From NCBI GenBank assembly GCA_900129675.1, contig FSRD01000001.1, forward strand, positions 4,825,501 through 4,889,500: DNA of 64,000 nucleotides. Reading direction: 5' to 3'. The translations under genes were made by a program, and so were the position numbers. Each line of letters begins with the position of its first letter. Positions within the stretch are counted from its first letter, which is position 1. Of this stretch, positions 44,125-52,203 are shown piece after piece. The notes under the pieces were generated by a model. It saw only the letters and a program-made list of their open reading frames with translations. It was not told where the DNA came from and made no database searches. The DNA is from Bradyrhizobium erythrophlei (GTDB taxonomy: Bacteria; Pseudomonadota; Alphaproteobacteria; Rhizobiales; Xanthobacteraceae).

Positions 44125-44508
44125 GTTCAGTCTGAGCCCTCTTACTTTTGTACGCGTCCGGCAGGCTTGCTGACGTCCCCGCATGCCTGAAGCCGGGATC
44201 ATTCCCCGAGCGGAAGCAAGCGCCCCCTCGGCGGCTTGTCCGCTACATCCGCAAACATCCTATTGGCAGAGCGATGCGAATGAAATGGTCGCGATTAAGA
44301 CATTCTTAATCATCGTTAACAGCTTAGTGCGATAAGGCCTTACGGGCACTCAAATTTCCCGCGGAAAGAGATTGACTGTGGCGTCTTTTCGTCAAAAACA
44401 AGGCGAACTTGCGGCAAATCCATCGAACGTTCCGTTAACCAGTTCCGTGATTGGCTGACGAAAACGCCCGTGCCGGAATCGATGCGGCCGGGAGAATTGG
44501 GTTAGGCC
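44125..44508. other. Divergent promoter region between the growth-pole gene and the Hpt gene
   Basis: The stretch is AT-rich around 44280-44345, with the CtrA box at 44295-44309 and a further GTTAAC at 44315-44320. No coding frame is seen. Confidence 0.6.
44295..44309. promoter_or_regulatory. Perfect CtrA-type binding site
   Basis: TTAAGACATTCTTAA fits the CtrA consensus TTAA-N7-TTAA exactly. A third TTAA lies at 44316-44319. The site sits 171-185 bases upstream of the growth-pole gene and about 200 bases upstream of the Hpt gene. Control by the cell-cycle regulator CtrA is inferred from the match. Confidence 0.65.
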
Positions 44509-44886
44509 ATGCCGCTTCATCTCGAACGGATTGACTGGATGCCATCGCCGCCGCTCGCTCCCGATGACGGTCCGATCGATTTCGACCATCTCAAACGCAT
44601 GACGCTCGGCGACGCCGGCCTCGAGCAAGAGGTGCTGGCGATGTTCTCGGCGCAGTCGGCCAAGCTGATCACCACGCTCGCGACCGGGCCTGCCGATGCG
44701 GGCGCGTTGGCGCATACGCTGAAAGGCTCGGCGCGCGCGATCGGTGCATTTGGCGTCGCCGATGCCGCTGCTCGACTCGAAGCAGCGCTGGCCCGCGGCG
44801 CCGGCCTGTCCGCGCGGCTCGGCGAACTCGGCGAGGCTGTCGCGCAGGCGCGGACGGCGATCGAGGCGATCCTGCGCCGCGCCTGA
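44509..44886 (+). CDS. Hpt domain histidine phosphotransfer protein
   Basis: Encodes 125 residues. A single four-helix Hpt domain (about residues 20-122) carries the phospho-accepting histidine in ALAHTLKGSARAIGAFGVAD. Residues 1-22 form a Pro-rich leader. Such free-standing proteins carry phosphate between hybrid histidine kinases and response regulators, as ChpT-like or other phosphorelay proteins do for CtrA control. It is divergent from the growth-pole gene across a region with a CtrA box, so a cell-cycle role is plausible, but its partners are not in the window. Confidence 0.82.
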   Translation: MPLHLERIDWMPSPPLAPDDGPIDFDHLKRMTLGDAGLEQEVLAMFSAQSAKLITTLATGPADAGALAHTLKGSARAIGAFGVADAAARLEAALARGAGLSARLGELGEAVAQARTAIEAILRRA

Positions 44887-45056
44887 GCGGATGCCATCCA
44901 GAGCCGCCTGAACCAGAAACGCCAAAACCGGTCCAATCCTTGCCAAAACGGCCCCGCAGGTTTGTCGTCCCGACCGCTGGCGCTGCGCGTATCGACCCGT
45001 TATAGGACTGCCCGGACCCCGTTTTCCTATCCCCCATCCCGGCAGCACGAGCGATC

Positions 45057-45377
45057 ATGGCCAAAATTCACTTTGTCGACCATTCCGGCGAAAAACGCAC
45101 CATTGAAGTCGAAAACGGCGCCACCGTGATGGAAGCCGCGATCCGCAATGCCGTTCCGGGGATCGAAGCCGAATGCGGCGGCGCCTGCGCGTGCGCGACC
45201 TGCCATGTCTATGTCGATGAGGCCTGGCGCGAGAAGGTCGGCGCGCCGACACCGATGGAAGAAGACATGCTGGATTTCGGCTTCGACGTGCGGCCGAATT
45301 CGCGCCTGTCGTGCCAGATCAAGGTCAGCGACGAACTCGACGGGCTTGTGGTGTCGACGCCGGAGCGGCAGGCCTAA
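45057..45377 (+). CDS. Adrenodoxin-type 2Fe-2S ferredoxin
   Basis: Encodes 106 residues. The start IHFVDHSGEKRTIEVENGAT is typical, and the cluster ligands are in ECGGACACATCHVYVD (Cys-x5-Cys-x2-Cys) and, near residue 85, RLSCQIKV. This is the vertebrate-type (Fdx/FdxB, adrenodoxin-like) ferredoxin class that serves Fe-S assembly or cytochrome P450 enzymes. A ferredoxin-NADP reductase is encoded 626 bases further on, and may reduce it, although the pair is separated by a leftward thioesterase gene. Confidence 0.9.
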   Translation: MAKIHFVDHSGEKRTIEVENGATVMEAAIRNAVPGIEAECGGACACATCHVYVDEAWREKVGAPTPMEEDMLDFGFDVRPNSRLSCQIKVSDELDGLVVSTPERQA

Positions 45378-45389
45378 GCGACAAAGTTT

Positions 45390-45845
45390 CTAATTCGGAT
45401 CCACGCCGCGGCGAATCCAGCGCTGGAAATTGCCTGTTATCTCCGGCGTCAGCGGCGTCGGCTTGCGGGTGGCCTCATCGAGCAGCACCGATACCGATCG
45501 CGCTGATGCGATGCATTTGCCTTCGGAAAACACCACCTGATCGAACGTCACCGAGGTCCGGCCGAACTTGACGAGGCCGAGCCCCATTTCGATCGTGCCC
45601 GGCCAGCGCAGCTCGGCGCGGAAATGCATGTCGAGCTTGACCATGATCCAGGTCACCCCCTCGGGCATCAGCCCGTAGCTGCGGTCCTTCATCAGGGTGA
45701 CGCGGCCGGTTTCGAAATAGGTGGCGTAAACCGCGTTGTTGACGTGCTGGTTGGGGTCGAGGTCGGCAAAGCGCACATTGTCGGTCAGCCGGTAGGGAAA
45801 ATCCTCCAGACGCGGCGTTGAATCGAGACGGGCAGGCGCATTCAC
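45390..45845 (-). CDS. Hotdog-fold acyl-CoA thioesterase (4-hydroxybenzoyl-CoA thioesterase family)
   Basis: Encodes 151 residues. The motif RFADLDPNQHVNNAVYATYF contains the catalytic aspartate of 4HBT/FadM-type thioesterases, and VTFDQVVFSEGKCIASARSV completes the hotdog core. It hydrolyses acyl- or aroyl-CoA in the cytosol; the substrate is not determined. Only 12 bases separate its stop from that of the convergent ferredoxin gene, and it is divergent from the reductase gene. Confidence 0.82.
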   Translation of the reverse strand: MNAPARLDSTPRLEDFPYRLTDNVRFADLDPNQHVNNAVYATYFETGRVTLMKDRSYGLMPEGVTWIMVKLDMHFRAELRWPGTIEMGLGLVKFGRTSVTFDQVVFSEGKCIASARSVSVLLDEATRKPTPLTPEITGNFQRWIRRGVDPN

Positions 45846-46002
45846 GGGACGATCTCCGGGGCTTTCATGCCCTTACAGCCCAGTTATCGAAGCCCGGCAA
45901 GGGCTTGCCGGGAAGCCCAGCCTCCCATTTATGGCTTTCCTCAACCGGCGGCGTTGGCTAGACAGGCGCGGCGTCCCCAGTTCAACCGAAAAGAAGCTGA
46001 GT

Positions 46003-47031
46003 ATGAGCGAAGCGATCAAAACCGATGTGCTGATTATTGGCGCGGGTCCTTGCGGACTGTTCGCCGTGTTCGAACTGGGTCTGCTCGACATGAAGGCGCA
46101 TCTGGTCGACATCCTCGACAAGGTCGGCGGCCAGTGCGCCGAGCTGTACCCGGAAAAGCCGATCTACGACATTCCCGGCATTCCCTTCGTCACCGGCCAC
46201 GGCCTGACGGAAGCGCTAATGGAGCAGATCAAGCCGTTCCATCCGACCTTCCATCTCAACGAGATGGTGGAGACGATCGAGAAGATCGGCGATCCCGGCT
46301 TTCGCGTCACGACCGACGCCGGCCAGGTGTTCGAGTGCAAGGTGGTCGTGATCTCCGCGGGCGGCGGATCGTTCCAGCCGAAGCGCCCGCCGGTGCCGGG
46401 CATCGAGGCCTATGAGGGCAGCTCGGTGTTCTACTCGGTGCGCAAGATGGAACAATTCCGCGACAAGAATCTTTTGATCGTCGGCGGCGGCGATTCCGCG
46501 CTCGACTGGACGCTCAATCTGCATCCGGTCGCCAAGCGCGTGACGCTGCTGCACCGGCGCGACGATTTCCGCGCCGCCCCCCACAGCGTCGAGCAGATGC
46601 GGGCGCTGGTCGCCTCGGGCAAAATGGATCTGAAGATCGGGCAGGTCACCTCGCTGGAAGGCGAGGGCGGCAAGCTCTCCGGCGCCGTCATGAAAGGCTA
46701 CGACAACGCGATCTCGAAGATCGATTGCGACACCATGCTGCCGTTCTTCGGGCTGACCATGAAGCTCGGACCGGTCGCGAACTGGGGCGTCGCGCTCGAG
46801 AACAATCTGGTGCCGGTCGAGACCGCCGCGTTCGAGACCAACGTGCCCGGCATCTTTGCCATCGGCGACATCAACACCTATCCCGGCAAGCTGAAGCTGA
46901 TCCTGTCGGGATTCCACGAGGGCGCCCTGATGGCGCAGAAGGCCCACCGCTACGTCTATCCGGACAAGCGGCTGGTGTTCCAGTACACGACCTCGTCGTC
47001 GAGCCTGCAGAAGAAGCTCGGGGTCCACTGA
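46003..47031 (+). CDS. Thioredoxin reductase-like ferredoxin-NADP+ reductase
   Basis: Encodes 342 residues from the ATG at 46003; the frame is open upstream to 45931 without conservation. The FAD-binding DVLIIGAGPCGLFAVFELGL, the VGGQCAELYPEKPIYDIPG stretch, the NADPH-binding LLIVGGGDSALDW and the C-terminal FAIGDINTYPGKLKLILSGF are those of the TrxR-like FNR described in Rhodopseudomonas and Bacillus. It lacks the redox-active CxxC of thioredoxin reductases. The C-terminal extension ending SSSLQKKLGVH stacks over the flavin in known structures. It probably exchanges electrons between NADPH and the ferredoxin encoded just upstream. Confidence 0.9.
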   Translation: MSEAIKTDVLIIGAGPCGLFAVFELGLLDMKAHLVDILDKVGGQCAELYPEKPIYDIPGIPFVTGHGLTEALMEQIKPFHPTFHLNEMVETIEKIGDPGFRVTTDAGQVFECKVVVISAGGGSFQPKRPPVPGIEAYEGSSVFYSVRKMEQFRDKNLLIVGGGDSALDWTLNLHPVAKRVTLLHRRDDFRAAPHSVEQMRALVASGKMDLKIGQVTSLEGEGGKLSGAVMKGYDNAISKIDCDTMLPFFGLTMKLGPVANWGVALENNLVPVETAAFETNVPGIFAIGDINTYPGKLKLILSGFHEGALMAQKAHRYVYPDKRLVFQYTTSSSSLQKKLGVH

Positions 47032-47168
47032 TTCCAACCGAAATATGACTGAGGGGTCGCCACGTGCCTGCCATTGGTGGTGGCCACCGTCGTCACTGCC
47101 ACTGGAACCCTCCGCGAAATGGCCTTAGTCTGGGGCCATTCATTTTGTGGATTGATCAGGTGGTGACG

Positions 47169-47771
47169 ATGCGGAATGTTCTATCCAGATTTCGACTACT
47201 GATCGCGACGGCGCTGGTGTTGTCGGCCGCGTTTGCCGTGGCACTTCCCGCGCAGGCACAGGAGCCGTCGGCCGCGGGCCTGTGGCAGAAAATCGAGAAC
47301 GGCAAGCCGGTGGGCTGGTTCCTGTTCGTCGATCGTGACGGAATCTTCGAAGGCGTGATCGCCAAGACATATCCGTTGCCTGGCGATGATCCGAACGAGA
47401 TCTGCTCGAAATGCACCGACGATCGCAAGAACATGCCGCTCGTCGGACTGCCCTTCATCCGCGACATGAAGCGCGACGGACTGAAATACGAGAATGGCAA
47501 CGTTCTCGATCCGCGCGACGGCAAGATCTACAAGGCCAAGATGACCGTCAGCGCCGACGGCCAGTCGCTGACCATGCGCGGCTATTTTGGCATTTCCCTG
47601 TTCGGCAAGGATGAGACCTGGACCCGGTTGCCGGACACGTCGCTCGCGTTACTCGATCCGGCCGTCATCGCGAAATATTTGCCGGCGCAAGCCGCGGCGA
47701 TGAAGCCGCCGGTCAGCGCAAAACCCCCGGTCGCCGCGAAGAAGACCGCCGCTCCCGCGCCGGCGCATTAA
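47169..47771 (+). CDS. DUF2147 exported protein
   Basis: Encodes 200 residues from the ATG at 47169. A signal peptide (FRLLIATALVLSAAFAVALP, AQA) precedes a DUF2147 domain, a small lipocalin-like beta barrel: GLWQKIENGKPVGWFLFVDR, FEGVIAKTYPLPGDDP, ICSKCTDDRKNMPLVGLPFI, GKIYKAKMTVSADGQSLTMR. The last 40 residues are Pro/Ala/Lys-rich. The family is periplasmic with no settled function. Its stop is 9 bases from the convergent SGNH hydrolase stop. Confidence 0.82.
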   Translation: MRNVLSRFRLLIATALVLSAAFAVALPAQAQEPSAAGLWQKIENGKPVGWFLFVDRDGIFEGVIAKTYPLPGDDPNEICSKCTDDRKNMPLVGLPFIRDMKRDGLKYENGNVLDPRDGKIYKAKMTVSADGQSLTMRGYFGISLFGKDETWTRLPDTSLALLDPAVIAKYLPAQAAAMKPPVSAKPPVAAKKTAAPAPAH

Positions 47772-47780
47772 CCGGAAGCC

Positions 47781-49739
47781 TCAACGCGTGGCCGGCGTCG
47801 GTGTGATCGGCGGCACCGGCTGCGAAATCACTTCCGGCACGTTGGCGTCGAGCTGCAGCACCGCGCTCGCAGCCGGGAATGCCGCGTCGGCCATCGCGGC
47901 GTGACCTTCGGCGCTGGGGTGCACGGCGCCGCCATACACCGCCGACAGCACTCCCCAGGTCGCGTCATGAATATCCGAAGGCTGCATCGACGACGGCAGC
48001 GCCTGCGGATAGGTCATCGCCGCGAAGTAACTGTCATTGGCGTCGCGGATCCAGCGCGCGCGCGGCAGATAGGCGCGATATTCGCCGGCGCTGCGGCCGC
48101 ACACCATCGGCTGGTTGGCGGCGGTGACGATGTCGGGATCGAAGCTTTGGCCGCTGGCTGAAAAGCATTGCCGGTCGAATTCCGGATCGCTCTCGGCCCG
48201 CGCGCAGAAGCCGTGATTGGCAAATGCAGCCTGATGGGCATCGACAAAGGTCATGCGGTCGGCGCGCGGATCGCGGCACAGGATGCCGGACTGGCACAGC
48301 GCGAGCGCCTTGAGCTGCGGCAGGAACTCGTTCTCGACATAGTTCGAGACCGCAGCCAGCCGCTGCGGCTGGAGGTTGAAGGAGGGGTGGATGTCGAAGC
48401 CGGCGCGTCCGCCCGGACAGGGGGTACCGCTATCGGCCAGCGTCGGGTTGGCGTAGGAGGTGTAGATCACCCGCGAGAGGTCGCCGACCAGCGGCTTTAG
48501 GGCCTCGCGCAGCTTGCTGAATTCCTGCGGCAGGTCCCGCGTCAGTGCGGCGCGTGAATCCTCCACCGACGCCATCACGCCGCTGCGCCGAAACAGCGTG
48601 CGCTCGGTCGGCGTGTCCACGATCACATCGGCGACGAGGCCGGAAAAATAGATGTCGTTGGCGCCGACCGACAGCAGCACCAGATCGAGCTTGCGGTCGG
48701 GCTGACGGCGCTTTGCGGCGGCGAGGGCGTCGCGCAATTCGGAAAGCTGGCCGTTGACGGTGCCGGAGCAGGTGTTGGCCGTTTTCGACGGCAGGCATTC
48801 CTGCACGCGTTGATAGCCCAACAACCCGTCGGCGATGGTGGCGCCGGTGCAGGCCAGCGGCAAATAAGTCACCGCGATATGCGGATACTGCACCGCGAGC
48901 GCCAGCGCGGTCCGGGTCTGGTAGCTGTAGAGCGAGCGATGACAGGCCGAATTGAACCAAAGCGCGCGCTGCTTCTGCCATACGGTCAGGAAATCCGGCG
49001 CTTCGCAGGCCCGTCCGCCTTTATAGCCGGCGCGGCTCGGACGGTAATATTGCGCGGACGCCGTCCCGAGATAGGAGCGGAAGCAGAAGCCTTCGTCGGC
49101 CAGCGCAATGGCGCGGTCCGGATTTCCCTCGCCGGAAGCGATGCTGTCGCCAAGGCCGGCAATCAGGATGTCGCGTACCGCAATCTCGGTGGAGACGCGC
49201 TGGGTCGCATCCGACCCGCTGGAGACGTCGACATTCGCCACGGTGGTGCGGCCGTAGCGCGCCCTGAGATTGACCGGCTCGGCGCAGTCGAATGTGGAGC
49301 TTTGCGGTCCGTCGCCATCGTCAAACGACCAGGCGCAGGTGGCGCCGACCGGAATAGGGCCGGTGAGCCGGACCACGATCGGATGGTCGACCGGCGTCAA
49401 ATAGCTTTCCTTGACGTTGTCGCGGGTGCAGGGCTCGTTGACGCGGCCGGAAAGGTCGATGCAAAGCCGGTTCACGGTGTTACGCGCCCAGCCGCGGCCG
49501 TCGCTTTGCAATTCCAGCGCCTGTTCGGCGGCCAGCACGCTGCGGCCGCGCTCTGCATCGGTCTGCAGCAGGAAGTCCCGTTCCTCGCGGAATAGCCGGA
49601 AGCGGTTGCGGACTTCCCACGAAATCCGCAGCGGCGCGTCGGCGGCGGTCTGCGCTTCCGCCCATGACGCCGACAGCGCGGCCAGCACGCATGCGAGCAG
49701 CATGGTCGACTTTATCGAGTGAGTGAGAATTCGGCCCAT
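47781..49739 (-). CDS. Exported SGNH/GDSL hydrolase with N-terminal beta domain
   Basis: Encodes 652 residues. The signal peptide (STMLLACVLAALSASWAEAQ) is followed by a PKD/immunoglobulin-like part (about 30-190, with CAWSFDDGDGPQSSTFDC) and the SGNH hydrolase. Block I is LIAGLGDSIASGEGN (Ser), block III LLSVGANDIYF (Asn), and block V VHPSAEGHAAMADAAF with the catalytic His. Many cysteines in the catalytic part suggest disulfides. It should be a periplasmic or secreted esterase or lipase. It is larger than typical GDSL lipases (about 350) because of the N-terminal domain and insertions. Confidence 0.82.
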   Translation of the reverse strand: MGRILTHSIKSTMLLACVLAALSASWAEAQTAADAPLRISWEVRNRFRLFREERDFLLQTDAERGRSVLAAEQALELQSDGRGWARNTVNRLCIDLSGRVNEPCTRDNVKESYLTPVDHPIVVRLTGPIPVGATCAWSFDDGDGPQSSTFDCAEPVNLRARYGRTTVANVDVSSGSDATQRVSTEIAVRDILIAGLGDSIASGEGNPDRAIALADEGFCFRSYLGTASAQYYRPSRAGYKGGRACEAPDFLTVWQKQRALWFNSACHRSLYSYQTRTALALAVQYPHIAVTYLPLACTGATIADGLLGYQRVQECLPSKTANTCSGTVNGQLSELRDALAAAKRRQPDRKLDLVLLSVGANDIYFSGLVADVIVDTPTERTLFRRSGVMASVEDSRAALTRDLPQEFSKLREALKPLVGDLSRVIYTSYANPTLADSGTPCPGGRAGFDIHPSFNLQPQRLAAVSNYVENEFLPQLKALALCQSGILCRDPRADRMTFVDAHQAAFANHGFCARAESDPEFDRQCFSASGQSFDPDIVTAANQPMVCGRSAGEYRAYLPRARWIRDANDSYFAAMTYPQALPSSMQPSDIHDATWGVLSAVYGGAVHPSAEGHAAMADAAFPAASAVLQLDANVPEVISQPVPPITPTPATR

Positions 49740-49818
49740 GGCGCGTTTGACGTTAGCGGTAAGGCAAAAATAAGAGAATGGACTGGGTTGGCCGAAAAGA
49801 TAGCGCCGCCGTTACCGG

Positions 49819-50874
49819 TTACGACTGCCGGTTCTTGACCGGCTGCCGCACCCGGGCTTTCGCCGTGCAGGCCTCGGTCAGCCGGCGGCGTTCCTGCCAG
49901 GGCCGCACGACGTTGAGCCAGAATTCGCGGGTCCCCATGATCGAAATCGAGATCCCGAACGGGATCAGGAAATACAGGATCCGGAACACCACCAGTGTCG
50001 CGAGCAATTGCTCCCGGCCAAATTCGGGCAATGCCACCAGCATCGCGGCGTCGAATACGCCGATGCTTCCGGGCGCATGGCTGGCGAAGCCGAGCAGCGT
50101 CGCCAGGATGAACACCACCGCCAGCGAAACGAAATCGATATGCGGTTCGGTCGGCATCAGCAAATACATCGCTAGCGCGCAGAAGCCGAGATCGACCACG
50201 CCGATCAGAACCTGCAGCAGCGTCAACCGGGCCGAGGGCAGCACCACTTTCCAGCCGTTCTGCCCGAGCTCACGGCGGTTCTCGCCCAACATCAGCCAGA
50301 CGAAGTAGGACGCGATGCCGGCGAGGCAGCCGATCGCGATCAGCCGGTTCATCGCCGGCGGCAGCAGGTCCATCGCCGACGCCGCCCAGGGATGCCAGGC
50401 CATGCCGAAGCCGAGCACGAACAGATTGCCGAGCCAGAAAGTCAGTCCGGAGAGGAAGCAGATTTTTGCGACATCGATCGCGGTCAGGCCGTAATCGGAA
50501 TAGATCCGGAAGCGGATCGCGCCCCCGGTGAATACCGTTGCGCCGATATTGTGGCCGATGGTGTAGCTGGTGAAGCTCGACATCGCGGCGATGCGATAGG
50601 GGACCTGATTCTTGCCGATGGTTCGCAGCGCGAAGAAATCATAGAAGGTCAGCGTGCAAAACGCGCCGACCACGCACAGAGCGGCGAGCGCGATCCGGTG
50701 CGGAGCGATCTCCGTCAGCGCCGTCAGGATGATGCCGGTGTCGACACCCTTCAGGGTGTGAAGCAACGTCGTGACCGCAAAGATGATGATGAGGAGACTC
50801 GCAGCGATACCCAGCCGTTTCCAGCCGATCTTCTCCTTGAAGCCACGCCTGAGCGTGGTCAGCAGCCGATGCAT
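49819..50874 (-). CDS. Lysylphosphatidylglycerol synthase TM-like (UPF0104) membrane protein
   Basis: Encodes 351 residues with about eight membrane segments. The family pattern is seen in FYDFFALRTIGKNQVPYRIA, SSFTSYTIGHNIGATVFTGG, IRFRIYSDYGL, the LLGFASHAPGSIGVFDAAML motif and the Leu/Phe-rich C-terminal helices. This domain is the flippase part of MprF; the catalytic lysyl-transfer domain is absent, so it probably moves a lipid or precursor across the inner membrane. The C-terminus is basic (RRRLTEACTAKARVRQPVKN). It is 79 bases from the SGNH hydrolase gene on the same strand. Confidence 0.82.
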   Translation of the reverse strand: MHRLLTTLRRGFKEKIGWKRLGIAASLLIIIFAVTTLLHTLKGVDTGIILTALTEIAPHRIALAALCVVGAFCTLTFYDFFALRTIGKNQVPYRIAAMSSFTSYTIGHNIGATVFTGGAIRFRIYSDYGLTAIDVAKICFLSGLTFWLGNLFVLGFGMAWHPWAASAMDLLPPAMNRLIAIGCLAGIASYFVWLMLGENRRELGQNGWKVVLPSARLTLLQVLIGVVDLGFCALAMYLLMPTEPHIDFVSLAVVFILATLLGFASHAPGSIGVFDAAMLVALPEFGREQLLATLVVFRILYFLIPFGISISIMGTREFWLNVVRPWQERRRLTEACTAKARVRQPVKNRQS

Positions 50875-51539
50875 TCATCCTCCCGGCGGGGCGGTAACAC
50901 GTTGGAAAAACCGGTCACAAAAGCGACCGGAGACGGCGAGATGCACCGTGCGTGAAGACCCATAAGCTAAAACCGCGGCCTTGTGCAGTCCTTGACATCC
51001 AAGCTTCTGCCATCGTTGGCCGCCTTTGTCATACGCCGGACATATGTATTGACGTTCGGAATTTTGAGTCGCAGTCCGGCCCGTTCGGAGATTCAATTCG
51101 TCTCACTGTTCGAGTGTTCCATGACGCGGTTTTCAGGGTTTCACAAGAACGTCACCGCGGTCCGCTGGTTAACGCGGCATCGGCCGTCGAACATGAGGGC
51201 TCAAACAGGGCTTTTTTGGCCTCATCTCGAGGAAACCAGGACCCATGTGCAGCGGTTGGAGCAGGTGTGCCGGATGCACGGAGCAAGCTGGCCACGCTCG
51301 CCGAAGGCGAAGTCAACCTGACGGCAGCCAGATGGTCTTTTCGGATATTGAGGCAAAACGCCGCGCAGGACTCTCGCGCGGCATTTTTGCGTGGCCGGAC
51401 GCGTTCCGCTGCAAACATACTTCGATAATTACCGTATCGTCAGATCGAAACAGGAGGGTTTATTGCGCGTTGGTTCTCCAAATTGAGGTGATCCATTCCA
51501 AGTGCTCCGGTAAAATTTGCGTCGGTAAAATTCCAATCG
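50875..51539. other. Intergenic region with a terminator and a possible small RNA
   Basis: No protein gene is supported. A TTGACA at 50991-50996 and a TTGACG at 51051-51056 could be -35 elements. From about 51100 to the strong terminator at 51360-51388 the plus strand could carry a non-coding transcript of about 200-290 bases, as no plus-strand coding frame ends at that terminator. Confidence 0.4.
51360..51388 (+). terminator. Rho-independent terminator without an obvious upstream gene
   Basis: GCCGCGC at 51360-51366 pairs with GCGCGGC at 51376-51382, followed by ATTTTTG. The 9-base loop is AGGACTCTC. The nearest plus-strand gene upstream ends at 47771. Confidence 0.75.
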
Positions 51540-52034
51540 ATGACGGACACGCGTGCTTCGTCCCGTCCGGAAACCAAATCAACGCCCTCGAAATTCGCGA
51601 GTTCGCTGACGCTCGCCGCCGTGAGTCTCGGCTACGGCGTCGTGCAGCTCGACGTTACCATCGTCAATACCGCGCTCAATGCCATCGGCATGTCGCTTGG
51701 CGGCGGGGTCTCGGAGCTGCAGTGGGTGGTGAGCGCCTACACCATCGCCTTTGCCGCGTTCATTCTGACGGCAGGCGCGCTCGGCGACCGCATCGGCGCC
51801 AAGCGGTCTTCATGGCGGGCTTTGCGATCTTTACCGCAGCGTCGGTCGCCTGCGCTCTAGCACCCAATGCCGCGATCCTGATCGCGGCGCGCTGCGTGCA
51901 GGGGCTGGCCGCAGCCATATTGGTGCCGAATTCGCTGGCGCTGCTCAGCCATGCCTATCCGGACGAGAAGGCGCGCGGCCGCGCGGTCGGCGTCTGGGCC
52001 GCCGGCGCAAGCCTGGCCCTGACCGCGGGCCCGT
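51540..52034 (+). pseudogene. DHA2-type MFS drug-efflux transporter, frameshifted and truncated
   Basis: The start MTDTRASSRPETKSTPSKFA leads into an EmrB/QacA-type N-terminus: VQLDVTIVNTALNAIGMSLG, LQWVVSAYTIAFAAFILTAG, ALGDRIGAKR. At 51804-51807 one G is missing (CGGTC for CGGGTC), moving the rest to another frame: VFMAGFAIFTAASVACALAP, RCVQGLAAAILVPNSLALLS, GVWAAGASLALTAGP. Homology then stops at about 52034 after some 165 of the usual 480 residues. So there are two lesions, a single-base deletion and loss of the 3' two thirds. Confidence 0.8.
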
Positions 52035-52203
52035 GCCGGGAATCGCCAAATAGTTGCAAAAATTCGTCGCTGCTACTGGCGTTTGGCGCGCCACTTTGAA
52101 CGCCATTCAAAGCTTTGTTCACCATTCGCGCAACGAAGCCGGTGACCGTTACAAATAATGCACCATCCGTACTGTCATTACAGACCGATAGCGGGGGTCT
52201 GTA

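Noticed and set aside
51245..52099. A single long frame covering the 5' leader and middle of the efflux gene
   Set aside because: Only its second half is coding; the first half is leader sequence in the same frame by chance, joined through the frameshift.
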